A DNA stretch of 64,000 nucleotides from Burkholderia sp. Leaf177 (GTDB lineage Bacteria; Pseudomonadota; Gammaproteobacteria; Burkholderiales; Burkholderiaceae): the NCBI RefSeq assembly GCF_001424345.1, contig NZ_LMPF01000023.1:653984-717983 (forward strand), in the 5' to 3' direction. The notes under the pieces are model-generated. The model saw nothing but the letters and a program-made list of their open reading frames with translations, searched no databases and was not told where the DNA came from. The position numbers and the translations under genes are program-made. Shown in pieces: positions 25,675 to 33,843 of the stretch (its first letter is position 1; every line of letters starts with the position of its first letter).

Positions 25675-26145
25675 ATGGCAACAACCACGAAGAAAACCGC
25701 AGCGCCTGCATCGAAGAAAGCAGCAGCGCCCGCGACCAAGAAAGTGACGGCCGCAAGCAAGAAAGCAGCGCCGGTAGCCAAGAAGGCCGCCGCGCCCGCA
25801 GCCAAGAAAACAGTCGAGGCTACGCCGCTGAAACCCATCAAGGACTCGTTCACCAAGGCATCGCTGACGGTTCACCTGGCAGAACGCTCGGGCGTCGAAC
25901 CGAAGGCGGCGAAGGCTTTGCTGGCTGCTCTCGAAGAAACGCTGCTGGCATCGATTCACAAGAAAGGTGCTAAGGAATTCACGTTGCCGGGCCTGCTGAA
26001 GGTCGTTGCACAAGACGTGCCGGCGAAGAAGAAGCGCTTCGGCAAGGACCCGTTCACGGGTGAAGACAAGTGGTTCGCAGCGAAGCCGGCGTCGGTGCGC
26101 CTGAAGGTGCGTCCGTTGAAGAAGCTGAAGGACGCAGCGCTGTAA
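25675..26145 (+). CDS. HU-family DNA-binding protein with histone H1-like N-terminal extension
   Basis: A 156-residue nucleoid protein. Residues 1-55 are an Ala/Lys/Pro repeat (for example APASKKAAAPATKK), and residues about 60-156 form an HU/IHF-like fold with SLTVHLAERSGVEPKAAKALL and FTLPGLLKV. The DNA-binding arm differs from plain HU: it has KKKRFGKDPFTGEDKWFAAKPASVRLKVRPLKKLKD. The size is nearly twice that of HU (90). AGGAA precedes ATG 25675. It is divergent from the tailed H-NS gene and ends at its own terminator. Confidence 0.9.
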   Translation: MATTTKKTAAPASKKAAAPATKKVTAASKKAAPVAKKAAAPAAKKTVEATPLKPIKDSFTKASLTVHLAERSGVEPKAAKALLAALEETLLASIHKKGAKEFTLPGLLKVVAQDVPAKKKRFGKDPFTGEDKWFAAKPASVRLKVRPLKKLKDAAL

Positions 26146-26179
26146 TTTGAAGTATTGCAGTTGAGTCTTCAGAAGTAAC

Positions 26180-26213
26180 AACGCCCCTCGCGATGAAAAT
26201 CCGAGGGGCGTTT
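26180..26213 (+). terminator. Intrinsic terminator of the HU-like gene
   Basis: Stem ACGCCCCTCG (26181-26190) with CGAGGGGCGT (26202-26211), then UUU, 35 bases after the stop. Confidence 0.75.
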
Positions 26214-26248
26214 CTATTACCAGCCTGAACGATGACACTGACAGCGTG

Positions 26249-26671
26249 TTATTTCGACTGCGCCATCGAAGACTTCAGTTCCTTTGCTGCCTCTTCAATG
26301 CGCTTCGTCACGATCGCGTAGGCCTCCGTTTGCGCCTGCTGCGTTTTCTGCGCGATGTCCTGCATGTCGGCCAGCGCCTGATGCAAGGCCTTTTGCACGA
26401 CTTCCGTGGGATTGCTTGCGGCCTTGGCCGGTGACGTGGCGAACTCCTGCGCGATGGTCTGGAAGTCGCCGAGCGCGCGGCGCAGTATCTCGAGTTGCTT
26501 GTCGCGAAGCGCTTCCATGCCGCCGAACGCGACGCGATTTGCGGCCGCCAGCGCTTCTACGTCTTTGCGGCGGGCATCGAGAATGGCCTGGACATCGAAT
26601 CCTGGGAGCTTGTATTGCTGGAACATTGCGGCAAACTGACTAAACGGGTCGGCGTACTCGGGCTTTGCCAT
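26249..26671 (-). CDS. Phasin family protein
   Basis: A 140-residue helical protein that coats polyhydroxybutyrate granules. It shows the phasin pattern PFSQFAAMFQQYKLPGFDVQAILDARRKDVEALAAANRVAFGGMEALRDKQLEI (spread over residues 8-60) and amphipathic heptads to the end, without membrane helices. The ATG 26671 follows GGAGACGC; the longer frame adds an unrelated stretch. Together with the PHB depolymerase at 16585 it indicates that this organism makes PHB, although the synthase genes are not in the window. Confidence 0.9.
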   Translation of the reverse strand: MAKPEYADPFSQFAAMFQQYKLPGFDVQAILDARRKDVEALAAANRVAFGGMEALRDKQLEILRRALGDFQTIAQEFATSPAKAASNPTEVVQKALHQALADMQDIAQKTQQAQTEAYAIVTKRIEEAAKELKSSMAQSK

Positions 26672-26930
26672 GTGCGTCTCCAATAGGTTTATTCGCGTTC
26701 GAAAAACGAGAGCGCTCGCAAGTACAAGACCATCAAGACCATCGGCGCCCAACGCTCGTTCGATATTACAGCGGAACGGCCGTTCCCGAATCCAAGGGAA
26801 AACGCGCGGGACGCGTGTGAGCCTGGCGAACGCTGTAATCTAAGGAGACAAATATCCGGGAACGCAGAGCGTTTGCGCGGCTCCTAACGAATGAACGGGA
26901 TGAAGTTGTCCGGGTGCACGAGCGGAGTAA

Positions 26931-27230
26931 ATGATGAAAGTCGCAGCAAAGTTTTTTATATCGATGCTGATTGTGAGTACGTCGGCAAGTGTTTTTGCGC
27001 AGGAAACCGGCAGTCCGGACGATGGCGCAACCTCTTTGCTCAGACCCAATCCGGCTGCAGCGGGAACCGGCGCTGGCAACAATCCGCAGACGAACACAGG
27101 CACGATCACGGGCCTGAGCAAGGGATCAGATGGCGTGATCAGCAGCATGAGAGCCAACGGCACGAGGACCACGGAAAGCCCTCTTCTCAGGGCGCCGAAC
27201 AGAACCGGGACCATGCCCCGCACGCGTTGA
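26931..27230 (+). CDS. Small exported hypothetical protein
   Basis: A 99-residue protein with a clear signal peptide (FFISMLIVSTSASVFA, cut near residue 23) and a mature part rich in Gly, Asn and Thr with no predicted fold (NPAAAGTGAGNNPQTNTGT). Two ATGs at 26931 and 26934 both fit the GGAG upstream. No family is recognised. It ends 11 bases before a convergent small gene. Confidence 0.65.
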   Translation: MMKVAAKFFISMLIVSTSASVFAQETGSPDDGATSLLRPNPAAAGTGAGNNPQTNTGTITGLSKGSDGVISSMRANGTRTTESPLLRAPNRTGTMPRTR

Positions 27231-27241
27231 TCCGGGCATGA

Positions 27242-27508
27242 TCACCTGAACACCAGACCGCGAGCGCCGTCTCGCTGCAGCACGAAATCCTCGAGCAACA
27301 TGGCGAGATCTTTCTCGTTAGGGCGCGTTCCCCACGTGCTGTATCCCGCGACAGAAGCGATCGCGAACCACGAATGAGGCGGGAACCATTCGGCGACGAC
27401 AACACCTTCCTCCACGATCCTCAGGCGGCCTGTATCGCGATTGAATTCCGCCGACATCGACATGCCGTCAATTTGCCTGCTTGCCCTGACCGGTTTGCTC
27501 AGCATCAT
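27242..27508 (-). CDS. Small conserved hypothetical protein
   Basis: An 88-residue cytoplasmic protein. The pattern RDTGRLRIVEEGVVVAEWFPPHSWFAIASVAGYSTWG suggests a small beta-rich domain; I do not recognise the family. AGGGAGCGC precedes ATG 27508 (or 27505). The frame is open 86 codons further upstream, but that part has poor composition. Confidence 0.6.
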   Translation of the reverse strand: MMLSKPVRASRQIDGMSMSAEFNRDTGRLRIVEEGVVVAEWFPPHSWFAIASVAGYSTWGTRPNEKDLAMLLEDFVLQRDGARGLVFR

Positions 27509-27848
27509 GCGCTCCCTGTTGCAGCGTGTTCTATGGCATTGGCGAGATGGATTTCGGATCGAACGGATCCCGAATCTTCGTGCGTAGCGAGCGCGACGAT
27601 CCAGGCTTTTATTGATGGCATTGAAATTTCCGCACGATAAAAACCATGCGGCGGCAAAGCGGTGCGGGGAGACCGCACCAAATTTCGCCCAAGCGGCTCG
27701 TGAGTCGTGGTGCGCGGCGAGAAACGCGCATGACCTCAACATAAGCCGACGATATCCGGCAGGCAATCCCTCTTTTAGGAGGGCATCGACTTATAGGGTT
27801 TCAGAGCGGGTACGACAATAGCTGTACGAGATGCCCCACTGAATGCTT
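27509..27848. other. Intergenic stretch between two minus-strand genes
   Basis: 340 bases holding the promoter of the small gene at 27508 and the 3' end of the FUSC gene. Nothing else is seen. Confidence 0.35.
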
Positions 27849-29951
27849 TTAAATGCGGCCCGCCTCGCGAAGCAGCCGGCGAAGCAACATGACCTGATTG
27901 ACGGCATCGGCTTCGAGCAATGACAAACCGTCCTTTGGAAACACCTCTTCCGGATGATGCCGCGGGTCGCCCGCCAACCCGGACTCGATGCTTTCGCCCA
28001 CGCACCTGATCCAGTCTGCGAGCGGTGCATTCGCCGTAAAGCCCGCACCGAACGAACGTGCCCGCGTTGCAGTTCCCGCTACACGGCGCAGCAGCGCGAG
28101 CGCGGTCGAGCCCGTGCGATCCTCGTTCGATGTATCGAGTTTCTCCAGGCGCAAACGCGCGAGCACTTCCTCCGCGTTGTTGCTTGCAAGACCGGCGGCG
28201 CGCCTCAAGCGCTCGAGTTCGAGTTCATCGCTTTTCGATCTTCCCAGCGACTCGGCGAGAAATGCAAAGTTCGCCGCGATCGCCTCGATCAACCGCTGAT
28301 TGAAGCGGGTGGGTTCGCGGCTGGGCCATAGCAAAAACGTCGCGAGCAACGCAACCACGCAGCCGAATACATTGTTCGTAAGCCGCGTGATCGCAAAGCC
28401 AATCTCAGCGCCGCCCGGCGCCGCGAAGTCCGCGACGAGCACGAACGTGGGCGTGATGAAAAACACGAAGAGGCTGTAGCTCACCGGCCTGAGCGCCATG
28501 GTCGCGCACACGAGCGGGAATACGACGAGCGAGATTGCCACGGGCGAGTGAACGGCAAGCCCGATCGCAGCGGCGAGCAGACCGCCGGCTACGCTCCCTG
28601 CCGCGCGCTCGATGCTGCGCGGCCAGCTCGTGGCAATGGACGGCTGCAGGATCAGCAGCGTCGCCATGGTCGCCCAATATCCAAACGGAAGGTGAAGCAG
28701 GCGCACCGTCATGAATACGATGGTCGCCGCCACCGCAACACGCGCCGCATGCCGCGCGCCGATGGATTCCGCCGATGCATTCGCCTTCAACGTTTCGAAT
28801 CCGCGCTTCAAATTCAGCAAGGCCGCATTCCACCAGGACGTCTGCATGATCGGCGCGGGTTCAAGCTCGCTGAAATCGACATCGAACCGAAGCGCGATTT
28901 TTTCGCCCAGCGCGGTTTCCAGTTGCTGTGCAAGCGCATGAAGCCGGTCGCGCTGGCGCCATGTCGGCTCCCAGGGTTTATCGGCGAGAGCGCGGGACAG
29001 GCGCGAAAGCACTTCAGCGAAGGCTTCCAGTGCGCGTGCGGCGCGTTTCGGATTCGGCAGCCGATGATGACCGCGCTCGCAGGCATCGGTGACGGCAATC
29101 AGATACGCGAAGATCTGCTCGCTGTCGGCGAGCGCGAGCAGCAGGTTGTTATAGGTATCGCGCCGATCGGCTTTTGCCGATGGAACCCGCGCCAACACCT
29201 TGCGTGTCGTCTCGATCGCAGCGCGCGCCTGCCCGCGATACCGCGACGCATGCGACGCCCATTCCTGGAATCCGGCGCGATCGAGCTTGAGGAGCCGCGC
29301 GCTGTCGCTGGACATATCGGCGAGTCGCGCATAGGTCGCGCGCATCGCGGCGCGGCTCGCGCCAAACGGATGGATGCGCCAGACAGTGAAACTGAGCGCG
29401 GTCGCGAACAGGCATCCGGCGGCATACAACGCGAGAAACCGGAAGCTCTCGAAAGAGCCGTGAACGGGGCGATCGACCATCACCACGCACGCCGTTGCCG
29501 CAAGAATCCCGACTTGCGCCGACGCCGATCCCCATATCCGCGCCAACGCGCCCAGCCCCGAAAACACAAAAACGGCAACGGCGGCGGCAACGATATTCGA
29601 TCCGGACGCATAAGCGGTCAGCCCGCCGCAAAGGGTGGACAACAATGCGAACGCGCTCATCGATGCAAAGCGCATTCTGTTCGAGCCCGCCGCGTCCGCG
29701 AGGCAGGTCCAGAACGCGCCGATTGCCGCCCATGAAAACTCGGGCATGTGGAGCAGGTTGCCGAGCAACAGCATGACCGTGGAGGCAAACGCGGCGCGCA
29801 ATCCTTCCGATAAATCCGCCTGGCTCACCGCGAACGAGACCATCCAGACAGGACGATTCCGCGCGACGGAGTCGAGCAATCCGGAAGCCGCCTTGCCGTG
29901 GCGTCCCGCTACTTTTCTTGATTCACGATGAAGATCTCGCAGGCGCAACAT
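27849..29951 (-). CDS. FUSC/AaeB-type inner membrane exporter
   Basis: A 700-residue membrane protein with two sets of about five or six helices (residues about 40-190 and 395-560), each followed by a large cytoplasmic helical domain, as in AaeB p-hydroxybenzoate efflux pumps. The segment FGYWATMATLLILQPSIATSWPRSIERAAGSVAGGL (spread over residues about 430-465) is the FUSC signature. It probably exports aromatic acids, usually with an AaeA-like fusion protein, which is absent here. It starts 27 bases after the XRE-cupin regulator and is likely co-transcribed with it. Confidence 0.88.
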   Translation of the reverse strand: MLRLRDLHRESRKVAGRHGKAASGLLDSVARNRPVWMVSFAVSQADLSEGLRAAFASTVMLLLGNLLHMPEFSWAAIGAFWTCLADAAGSNRMRFASMSAFALLSTLCGGLTAYASGSNIVAAAVAVFVFSGLGALARIWGSASAQVGILAATACVVMVDRPVHGSFESFRFLALYAAGCLFATALSFTVWRIHPFGASRAAMRATYARLADMSSDSARLLKLDRAGFQEWASHASRYRGQARAAIETTRKVLARVPSAKADRRDTYNNLLLALADSEQIFAYLIAVTDACERGHHRLPNPKRAARALEAFAEVLSRLSRALADKPWEPTWRQRDRLHALAQQLETALGEKIALRFDVDFSELEPAPIMQTSWWNAALLNLKRGFETLKANASAESIGARHAARVAVAATIVFMTVRLLHLPFGYWATMATLLILQPSIATSWPRSIERAAGSVAGGLLAAAIGLAVHSPVAISLVVFPLVCATMALRPVSYSLFVFFITPTFVLVADFAAPGGAEIGFAITRLTNNVFGCVVALLATFLLWPSREPTRFNQRLIEAIAANFAFLAESLGRSKSDELELERLRRAAGLASNNAEEVLARLRLEKLDTSNEDRTGSTALALLRRVAGTATRARSFGAGFTANAPLADWIRCVGESIESGLAGDPRHHPEEVFPKDGLSLLEADAVNQVMLLRRLLREAGRI

Positions 29952-29978
29952 AAGCTCGATGAACGTCCGTGGGTCGCG

Positions 29979-30587
29979 CTACGTTGAGGAACCGCGCTGC
30001 TTTTCGTTGATGATCCACAGCACTTCGGCGTCGTCCGTACTCGTCGATACCGCCGCGTGTCCCGTGCGGCTATCGAAATAAATGCTGTCGCCGGCTTCGA
30101 GATGAGTGGGCGCGTAGAGCTCGGAATAGAGACAGACCGCGCCGCTCAGGACGAACAGAAATTCCTCGCCTTCATGCCGGCCCCATTCCTCGAACGCGTC
30201 CAGCGAATGCGCGGTGATGCGGATGCGGAATGGGTACATCGCCTTTTGCGCGAGTTCGGTGGCGAGCAATTCCATCTCGTAGCAACCCGCCGTGTGCGGA
30301 CTTCCCTGACCTTTGCGCGTAACCGCGCGGCGGCCGCCGGCGTTCGCCTTGAGCGCGGAGCCGAACAATTCGCCCAGGTCGATCTTCAATCCGTGGACGA
30401 TCTTTTGCAGCACGTCGAAGGTCGGCGACATCAAGCCGTTTTCCACCTTCGATAAAGTCGAACGCGATACGCCGCACACGCGGCTTGCGGCTTCGAGGGT
30501 CAGGCTTTGCTGGAGACGCGCAGCTTTGACCCGGCGCCCGAGATCAGTTGATGACTGCTCGGCGGGCCTCAAGAGATTTGTATCCAT
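29979..30587 (-). CDS. XRE-family regulator with C-terminal cupin
   Basis: A 202-residue regulator. Residues about 15-70 are an XRE helix-turn-helix (LTLEAASRVCGVSRSTLSKVENG) and residues about 115-195 a cupin_2 sensor domain (HEGEEFLFVLSGAVCLYSE, then LEAGDSIYFDSRTGHAA). This group (PuuR/HipB-like with cupin) controls amine and amino acid catabolism. It is divergent from a DAO-family oxidoreductase, and repeats of GTTTCCGA lie between them, so it probably controls that gene, itself, and the downstream FUSC exporter. Confidence 0.9.
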   Translation of the reverse strand: MDTNLLRPAEQSSTDLGRRVKAARLQQSLTLEAASRVCGVSRSTLSKVENGLMSPTFDVLQKIVHGLKIDLGELFGSALKANAGGRRAVTRKGQGSPHTAGCYEMELLATELAQKAMYPFRIRITAHSLDAFEEWGRHEGEEFLFVLSGAVCLYSELYAPTHLEAGDSIYFDSRTGHAAVSTSTDDAEVLWIINEKQRGSST

Positions 30588-30620
30588 GGATCGCGGAAAG
30601 ATAAGCGGAACGGCGCGGGT

Positions 30621-30783
30621 GTTTCCGATAATACCATCGGCTTAATCGCGCTTTATCAAGCCGTCGAGAATGCGTCTGACACGCCGTTTTAGCGGGGTAA
30701 TCCTATCAATCCTTGCAATATTGCCAACAAAAAAACGGCATAGTATAGTTTCCGAACTTACAAAAGTTTCGTATCGGAAACTT
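30621..30783. promoter_or_regulatory. Operator-like repeats between the XRE-cupin regulator and the FAD oxidoreductase
   Basis: GTTTCCGA occurs at 30621-30628 and 30748-30755 and inverted as TCGGAAAC at 30774-30781. A tight dyad AAGTTTC-GTATCG-GAAACTT spans 30764-30783. These are good candidate sites for the adjacent regulator. Confidence 0.55.
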
Positions 30784-30848
30784 GGTGAGGATCGAATCCG
30801 CTAGCCATTCCTCCTTGGTCTTCCCGTCTTTTGCGTCTGGAGCAAGTC

Positions 30849-32021
30849 GTGAGTTCAAAAGTCGTTATCGTCGGCGGCGGGGTGATCGGCAGTTCGGTTG
30901 CCTATTTCCTGCGCGTGTCGGACCCGAGCGTATCGGTTACCGTCATTGAACGCGACACCACTTACGCCCGGTCATCGTCCGCGCTCTCGGCTGCATCCAT
31001 TCGACAGCAATTTTCCACGCCCTTGTCCGTGCAAATGTCCTTGTATGGGATCGAGTTCTTGCGCGGGATCGGCGAATTGCTCGAGGTCGATGGTGAGAAA
31101 CCATCCATCGATTTGCATGAAGGCGGCTATTTGTTCCTTGCCACGCCGCCAGGCGAGTCCACGTTGCGTGAGAACCACGCCATGCAAACGAGCCTTGGCG
31201 CGGACATTTCCTTGCTCGACAAGACGTCGTTGAGCGCGAAATTTCCGTGGCTGAATACGCACGATCTGGCCGCGGGCGCATACGGCAATTCGGGCGAAGG
31301 CTGGTTCGACGGCTACGGCCTCGTGCAGGCGCTCAAGAAGAAAGCGCAGGCGCTCGGCGCGCGTTATGTCCCTGCGAACGTCACGCAAATGGAAATGGCA
31401 GGCAACCGTGTGATGAGCGTGAGCACGCATGCGGGCGAGCGCTTCGAATGCGATACCGTGGTCAACGCCGCGGGCCCGTGGGCGCGCGATATTGCGTTGA
31501 TGATGGAAATCGATATCCCCGTTCGCGCGCGCCGCCGGAGCATTTTCAACGTGTCGTCGCCGGCTCGGCTGAGCGCGTGTCCGCTGCTCATCGATCCGAC
31601 AGGCGTCTATTTTCGTCCCGAGGGGAAAACATATATTTGCGGCACGTCGCCGGACGCCGGCAACGATCCCGACGACTTGCCGCTGGATCAAGTTGATCAC
31701 GCCATTTTCGACGACGTCATCTGGCCGACACTTGCGCATCGCGTGCCGGAATTCGAAGCGTTGCGCGTGGAAAATTGCTGGTCAGGTTATTACGAGTACA
31801 ACGTGCTGGATCAGAACGCGATCATTGGATACCACCCGCAAATCGACAATTGCGTGTTCGCCAACGGCTTCAGCGGTCATGGCCTCCAGCAAGGACCGGC
31901 AACCGGGCGCGGTGTCAGCGAATTGATACTCGGTGGAAAGTACGCCTCGCTGGATTTGTCTTCGCTGGGCTGGTCACGGGTTATTGAAAACCGGCCGATC
32001 GTAGAGAAGAATGTAGTTTGA
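30849..32021 (+). CDS. DAO-family FAD-dependent oxidoreductase
   Basis: A 390-residue flavoprotein of the D-amino acid oxidase superfamily. The N-terminal dinucleotide motif VVIVGGGVIGSSVAYFL binds FAD, and the C-terminal GFSGHGLQQGPATGRGVSELI is the second FAD contact, as in sarcosine, glycine or dimethylglycine oxidases. It oxidises an amine or amino acid, substrate unknown. GGAGCAAG points to the GTG at 30849; a TTG at 30831 is less likely. It is under an upstream region rich in operator-like repeats shared with the XRE-cupin gene and ends at a strong terminator. Confidence 0.88.
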   Translation: MSSKVVIVGGGVIGSSVAYFLRVSDPSVSVTVIERDTTYARSSSALSAASIRQQFSTPLSVQMSLYGIEFLRGIGELLEVDGEKPSIDLHEGGYLFLATPPGESTLRENHAMQTSLGADISLLDKTSLSAKFPWLNTHDLAAGAYGNSGEGWFDGYGLVQALKKKAQALGARYVPANVTQMEMAGNRVMSVSTHAGERFECDTVVNAAGPWARDIALMMEIDIPVRARRRSIFNVSSPARLSACPLLIDPTGVYFRPEGKTYICGTSPDAGNDPDDLPLDQVDHAIFDDVIWPTLAHRVPEFEALRVENCWSGYYEYNVLDQNAIIGYHPQIDNCVFANGFSGHGLQQGPATGRGVSELILGGKYASLDLSSLGWSRVIENRPIVEKNVV

Positions 32022-32074
32022 ATTTTCCTGTTTGAAGACACACGTAGCGTTTCCTTTGGTGAAAACCAATTGCG

Positions 32075-32098
32075 CCCGGCTCGATGCCGGGTTTTTTT
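32075..32098 (+). terminator. Intrinsic terminator of the FAD oxidoreductase gene
   Basis: Stem CCCGGC/GCCGGG (32075-32080, 32086-32091) followed by seven U. Confidence 0.85.
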
Positions 32099-32110
32099 CG
32101 TGCGATGGTT

Positions 32111-32953
32111 TCAAGAAAATGCGGCTTGATACACCTTTGGCGTGACGCCGGTCTGCTGCTTGAATACACGCGTGAAGTGCGATTGATCCGCGAAACCGGT
32201 TCGTGCGCCGACTTCGGCTATCGGCCTTCCGCTGCGCAAAAGCGGCATTGCGCTGCGCACGCGTTCCTGCTGCAAGAACGCGTGTGGGCTGAGGCCGGCT
32301 TCGCGGACAAAAGCACGTAAAAGCACGAACGGGGTGACATCGAAATCTCTTGCGAGCGTGGATAACGTCAGTCCCGCATGCAAGTCGTCACGCAGCCGAT
32401 CCTTGACCGCGCGTACGAGCGCCGGTTCATTGCGAACGATGGGCAACGGGCTGACACGTCCCGCGTGCCGCGCATACAAACCGGTGACGGCGGCGGCCAG
32501 GACCTCGCTGCGCTTGAACGCATCGTGGTCCACTTCGGAACACCAGTTCACGCCGTAAAGATGCTGCGACAGCGCGGGATCGGCAATGAAAGGGCTGGGC
32601 AGGTCGAACCGCTCGCGCTGCGTGATGCCAAGACGTTCGCAATAGGCGCCGAGCGCGGCCGGTTGAACGTGCGCCACGCGCATTTTCCATTGGCCATCGC
32701 CAGCGGCGAGACCGGCGTGGACGAGATCGGCATCGATGACAACCACATCGCCGCGACGGCATAGGCGCCGCTGCTGCCCGACTTCGACTGCGAGCACGCC
32801 GCCGGTGATGACGGCGAGGCAATGTGTATCGTGAGAATGAGGTGGATAGCGATGGCCAATAAAGCGGCCTTTCAGCATCACGGCGTCCATGACGTCGGGC
32901 GCGTGCCAGAGCTTGATCGATTTGATGGATTTGGTGGGCGCGGTTGCGTTCAC
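32111..32953 (-). CDS. AraC family transcriptional regulator
   Basis: A 280-residue regulator. The N-terminal cupin-like AraC ligand domain (RYPPHSHDTHCLAVITGGVLAVE) is followed by two C-terminal helix-turn-helix motifs (LTLSTLARDFDVTPFVLLRAF; PIAEVGARTGFADQSHFTRVFKQ). The annotated start is GTG 32953; later Met codons near residue 22 are possible. It is 99 bases from the DUF2000 gene on the same strand and has no obvious target beside it; relatives often control exporters or amino acid genes. Confidence 0.88.
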   Translation of the reverse strand: MNATAPTKSIKSIKLWHAPDVMDAVMLKGRFIGHRYPPHSHDTHCLAVITGGVLAVEVGQQRRLCRRGDVVVIDADLVHAGLAAGDGQWKMRVAHVQPAALGAYCERLGITQRERFDLPSPFIADPALSQHLYGVNWCSEVDHDAFKRSEVLAAAVTGLYARHAGRVSPLPIVRNEPALVRAVKDRLRDDLHAGLTLSTLARDFDVTPFVLLRAFVREAGLSPHAFLQQERVRSAMPLLRSGRPIAEVGARTGFADQSHFTRVFKQQTGVTPKVYQAAFS

Positions 32954-33052
32954 GAAATGCGGCCTGTGAAAGAGGCGGAAAACGTCATGATATGCGCTGG
33001 CTTTCCAGGCTGCAGGAATGCGCGCAAAGCCCGGGCGTCGCTCAAAAAGAAG

Positions 33053-33505
33053 CTAGGCAAAAAGCGCAAGTCCGCCGACAAGTTTGCCGACCTTTTTCTT
33101 CGGTCCGACCAGACCGACCGCGAGATATTCCAGCGACTCGCCCGGCAGCGAACTGACGGCGCTTAGAAAGGCCGCGTAGTCGGTCGTGGTCTGGCCCTGC
33201 ACGGGAAAGTCCACGACATCGCAATGCGCGAGCGATTTCTGGCGAAGCGCGCTCAATTGCTCGGCTGTGGCCTTGAGCACCGGAATGCCGATAGGAATGA
33301 GGCCCGGGTGCGCGGTTCCATCGAGTTCGCGCAGCGCTTCACCGACCAGATGCGTATGCCGCTGGCCGAGCGTGAACGCGACCACGGCGGCGGCGTTCGA
33401 TGCCTTGCCCGGCGGCAGCGTTTCATCCACGACGATCACACAACGTTCCGGCTCGGCGGGCGCTTGATCCGCGATCGCGGCGATGGTTTCGTTTTGCGCT
33501 AACAA
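33053..33505 (-). CDS. DUF2000 family protein
   Basis: A 150-residue protein matching DUF2000: RCVIVVDETLPPGKASNAAAVVAF at the start and KKKVGKLVGGLALFA at the end; structures of relatives look like peptidyl-tRNA hydrolase 2 (Pth2). The role is unknown. The frame has no ATG. AGGAGA lies five bases before a TTG at 33505, which I take as start; a GTG at 33526 would put the ribosome site inside the gene. DUF2000 genes are often next to AraC regulators, as here. Confidence 0.8.
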   Translation of the reverse strand: MLAQNETIAAIADQAPAEPERCVIVVDETLPPGKASNAAAVVAFTLGQRHTHLVGEALRELDGTAHPGLIPIGIPVLKATAEQLSALRQKSLAHCDVVDFPVQGQTTTDYAAFLSAVSSLPGESLEYLAVGLVGPKKKVGKLVGGLALFA

Positions 33506-33843
33506 AGCATTTCTCCTGAAGTACACGCAGAAACGACAATGCTAGGGAAACGCCCGCGCAAAGTATTGGACGATTTTGCAGGGAGGTAATTTTTATCCGG
33601 CAACCGCCGCGTGCGACGAATCGGCTTTGGCAACTAGTAGGTTTTCGCGCATCCATTGCCGCAAGTCGCAAACCGGTTTTAGCTGCAATCCATAAACGTA
33701 AGCAAGTTTTGTTTATCGAGAACAATCCCGCAGATGCATTGAAAAAAACCCGCGCGCGTGTTTAAGTGCCCGCTGACGTCTTTTTTCGCGCTCGAGCAGA
33801 GCGCCCGAAAACGACGGTCCCCTGGCCGCCAACGTGAAATTCA
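33506..33843. other. Divergent intergenic region
   Basis: 338 bases between DUF2000 and the sugar efflux gene. It is AT-richer than its surroundings, with no clear promoter fixed by eye and no gene. Confidence 0.35.

Noticed and set aside
25680..25830. Tandem DNA repeat or CRISPR-like array
   Set aside because: The periodic pattern is the Lys/Ala coding repeat of the HU-like protein, not an array with spacers.
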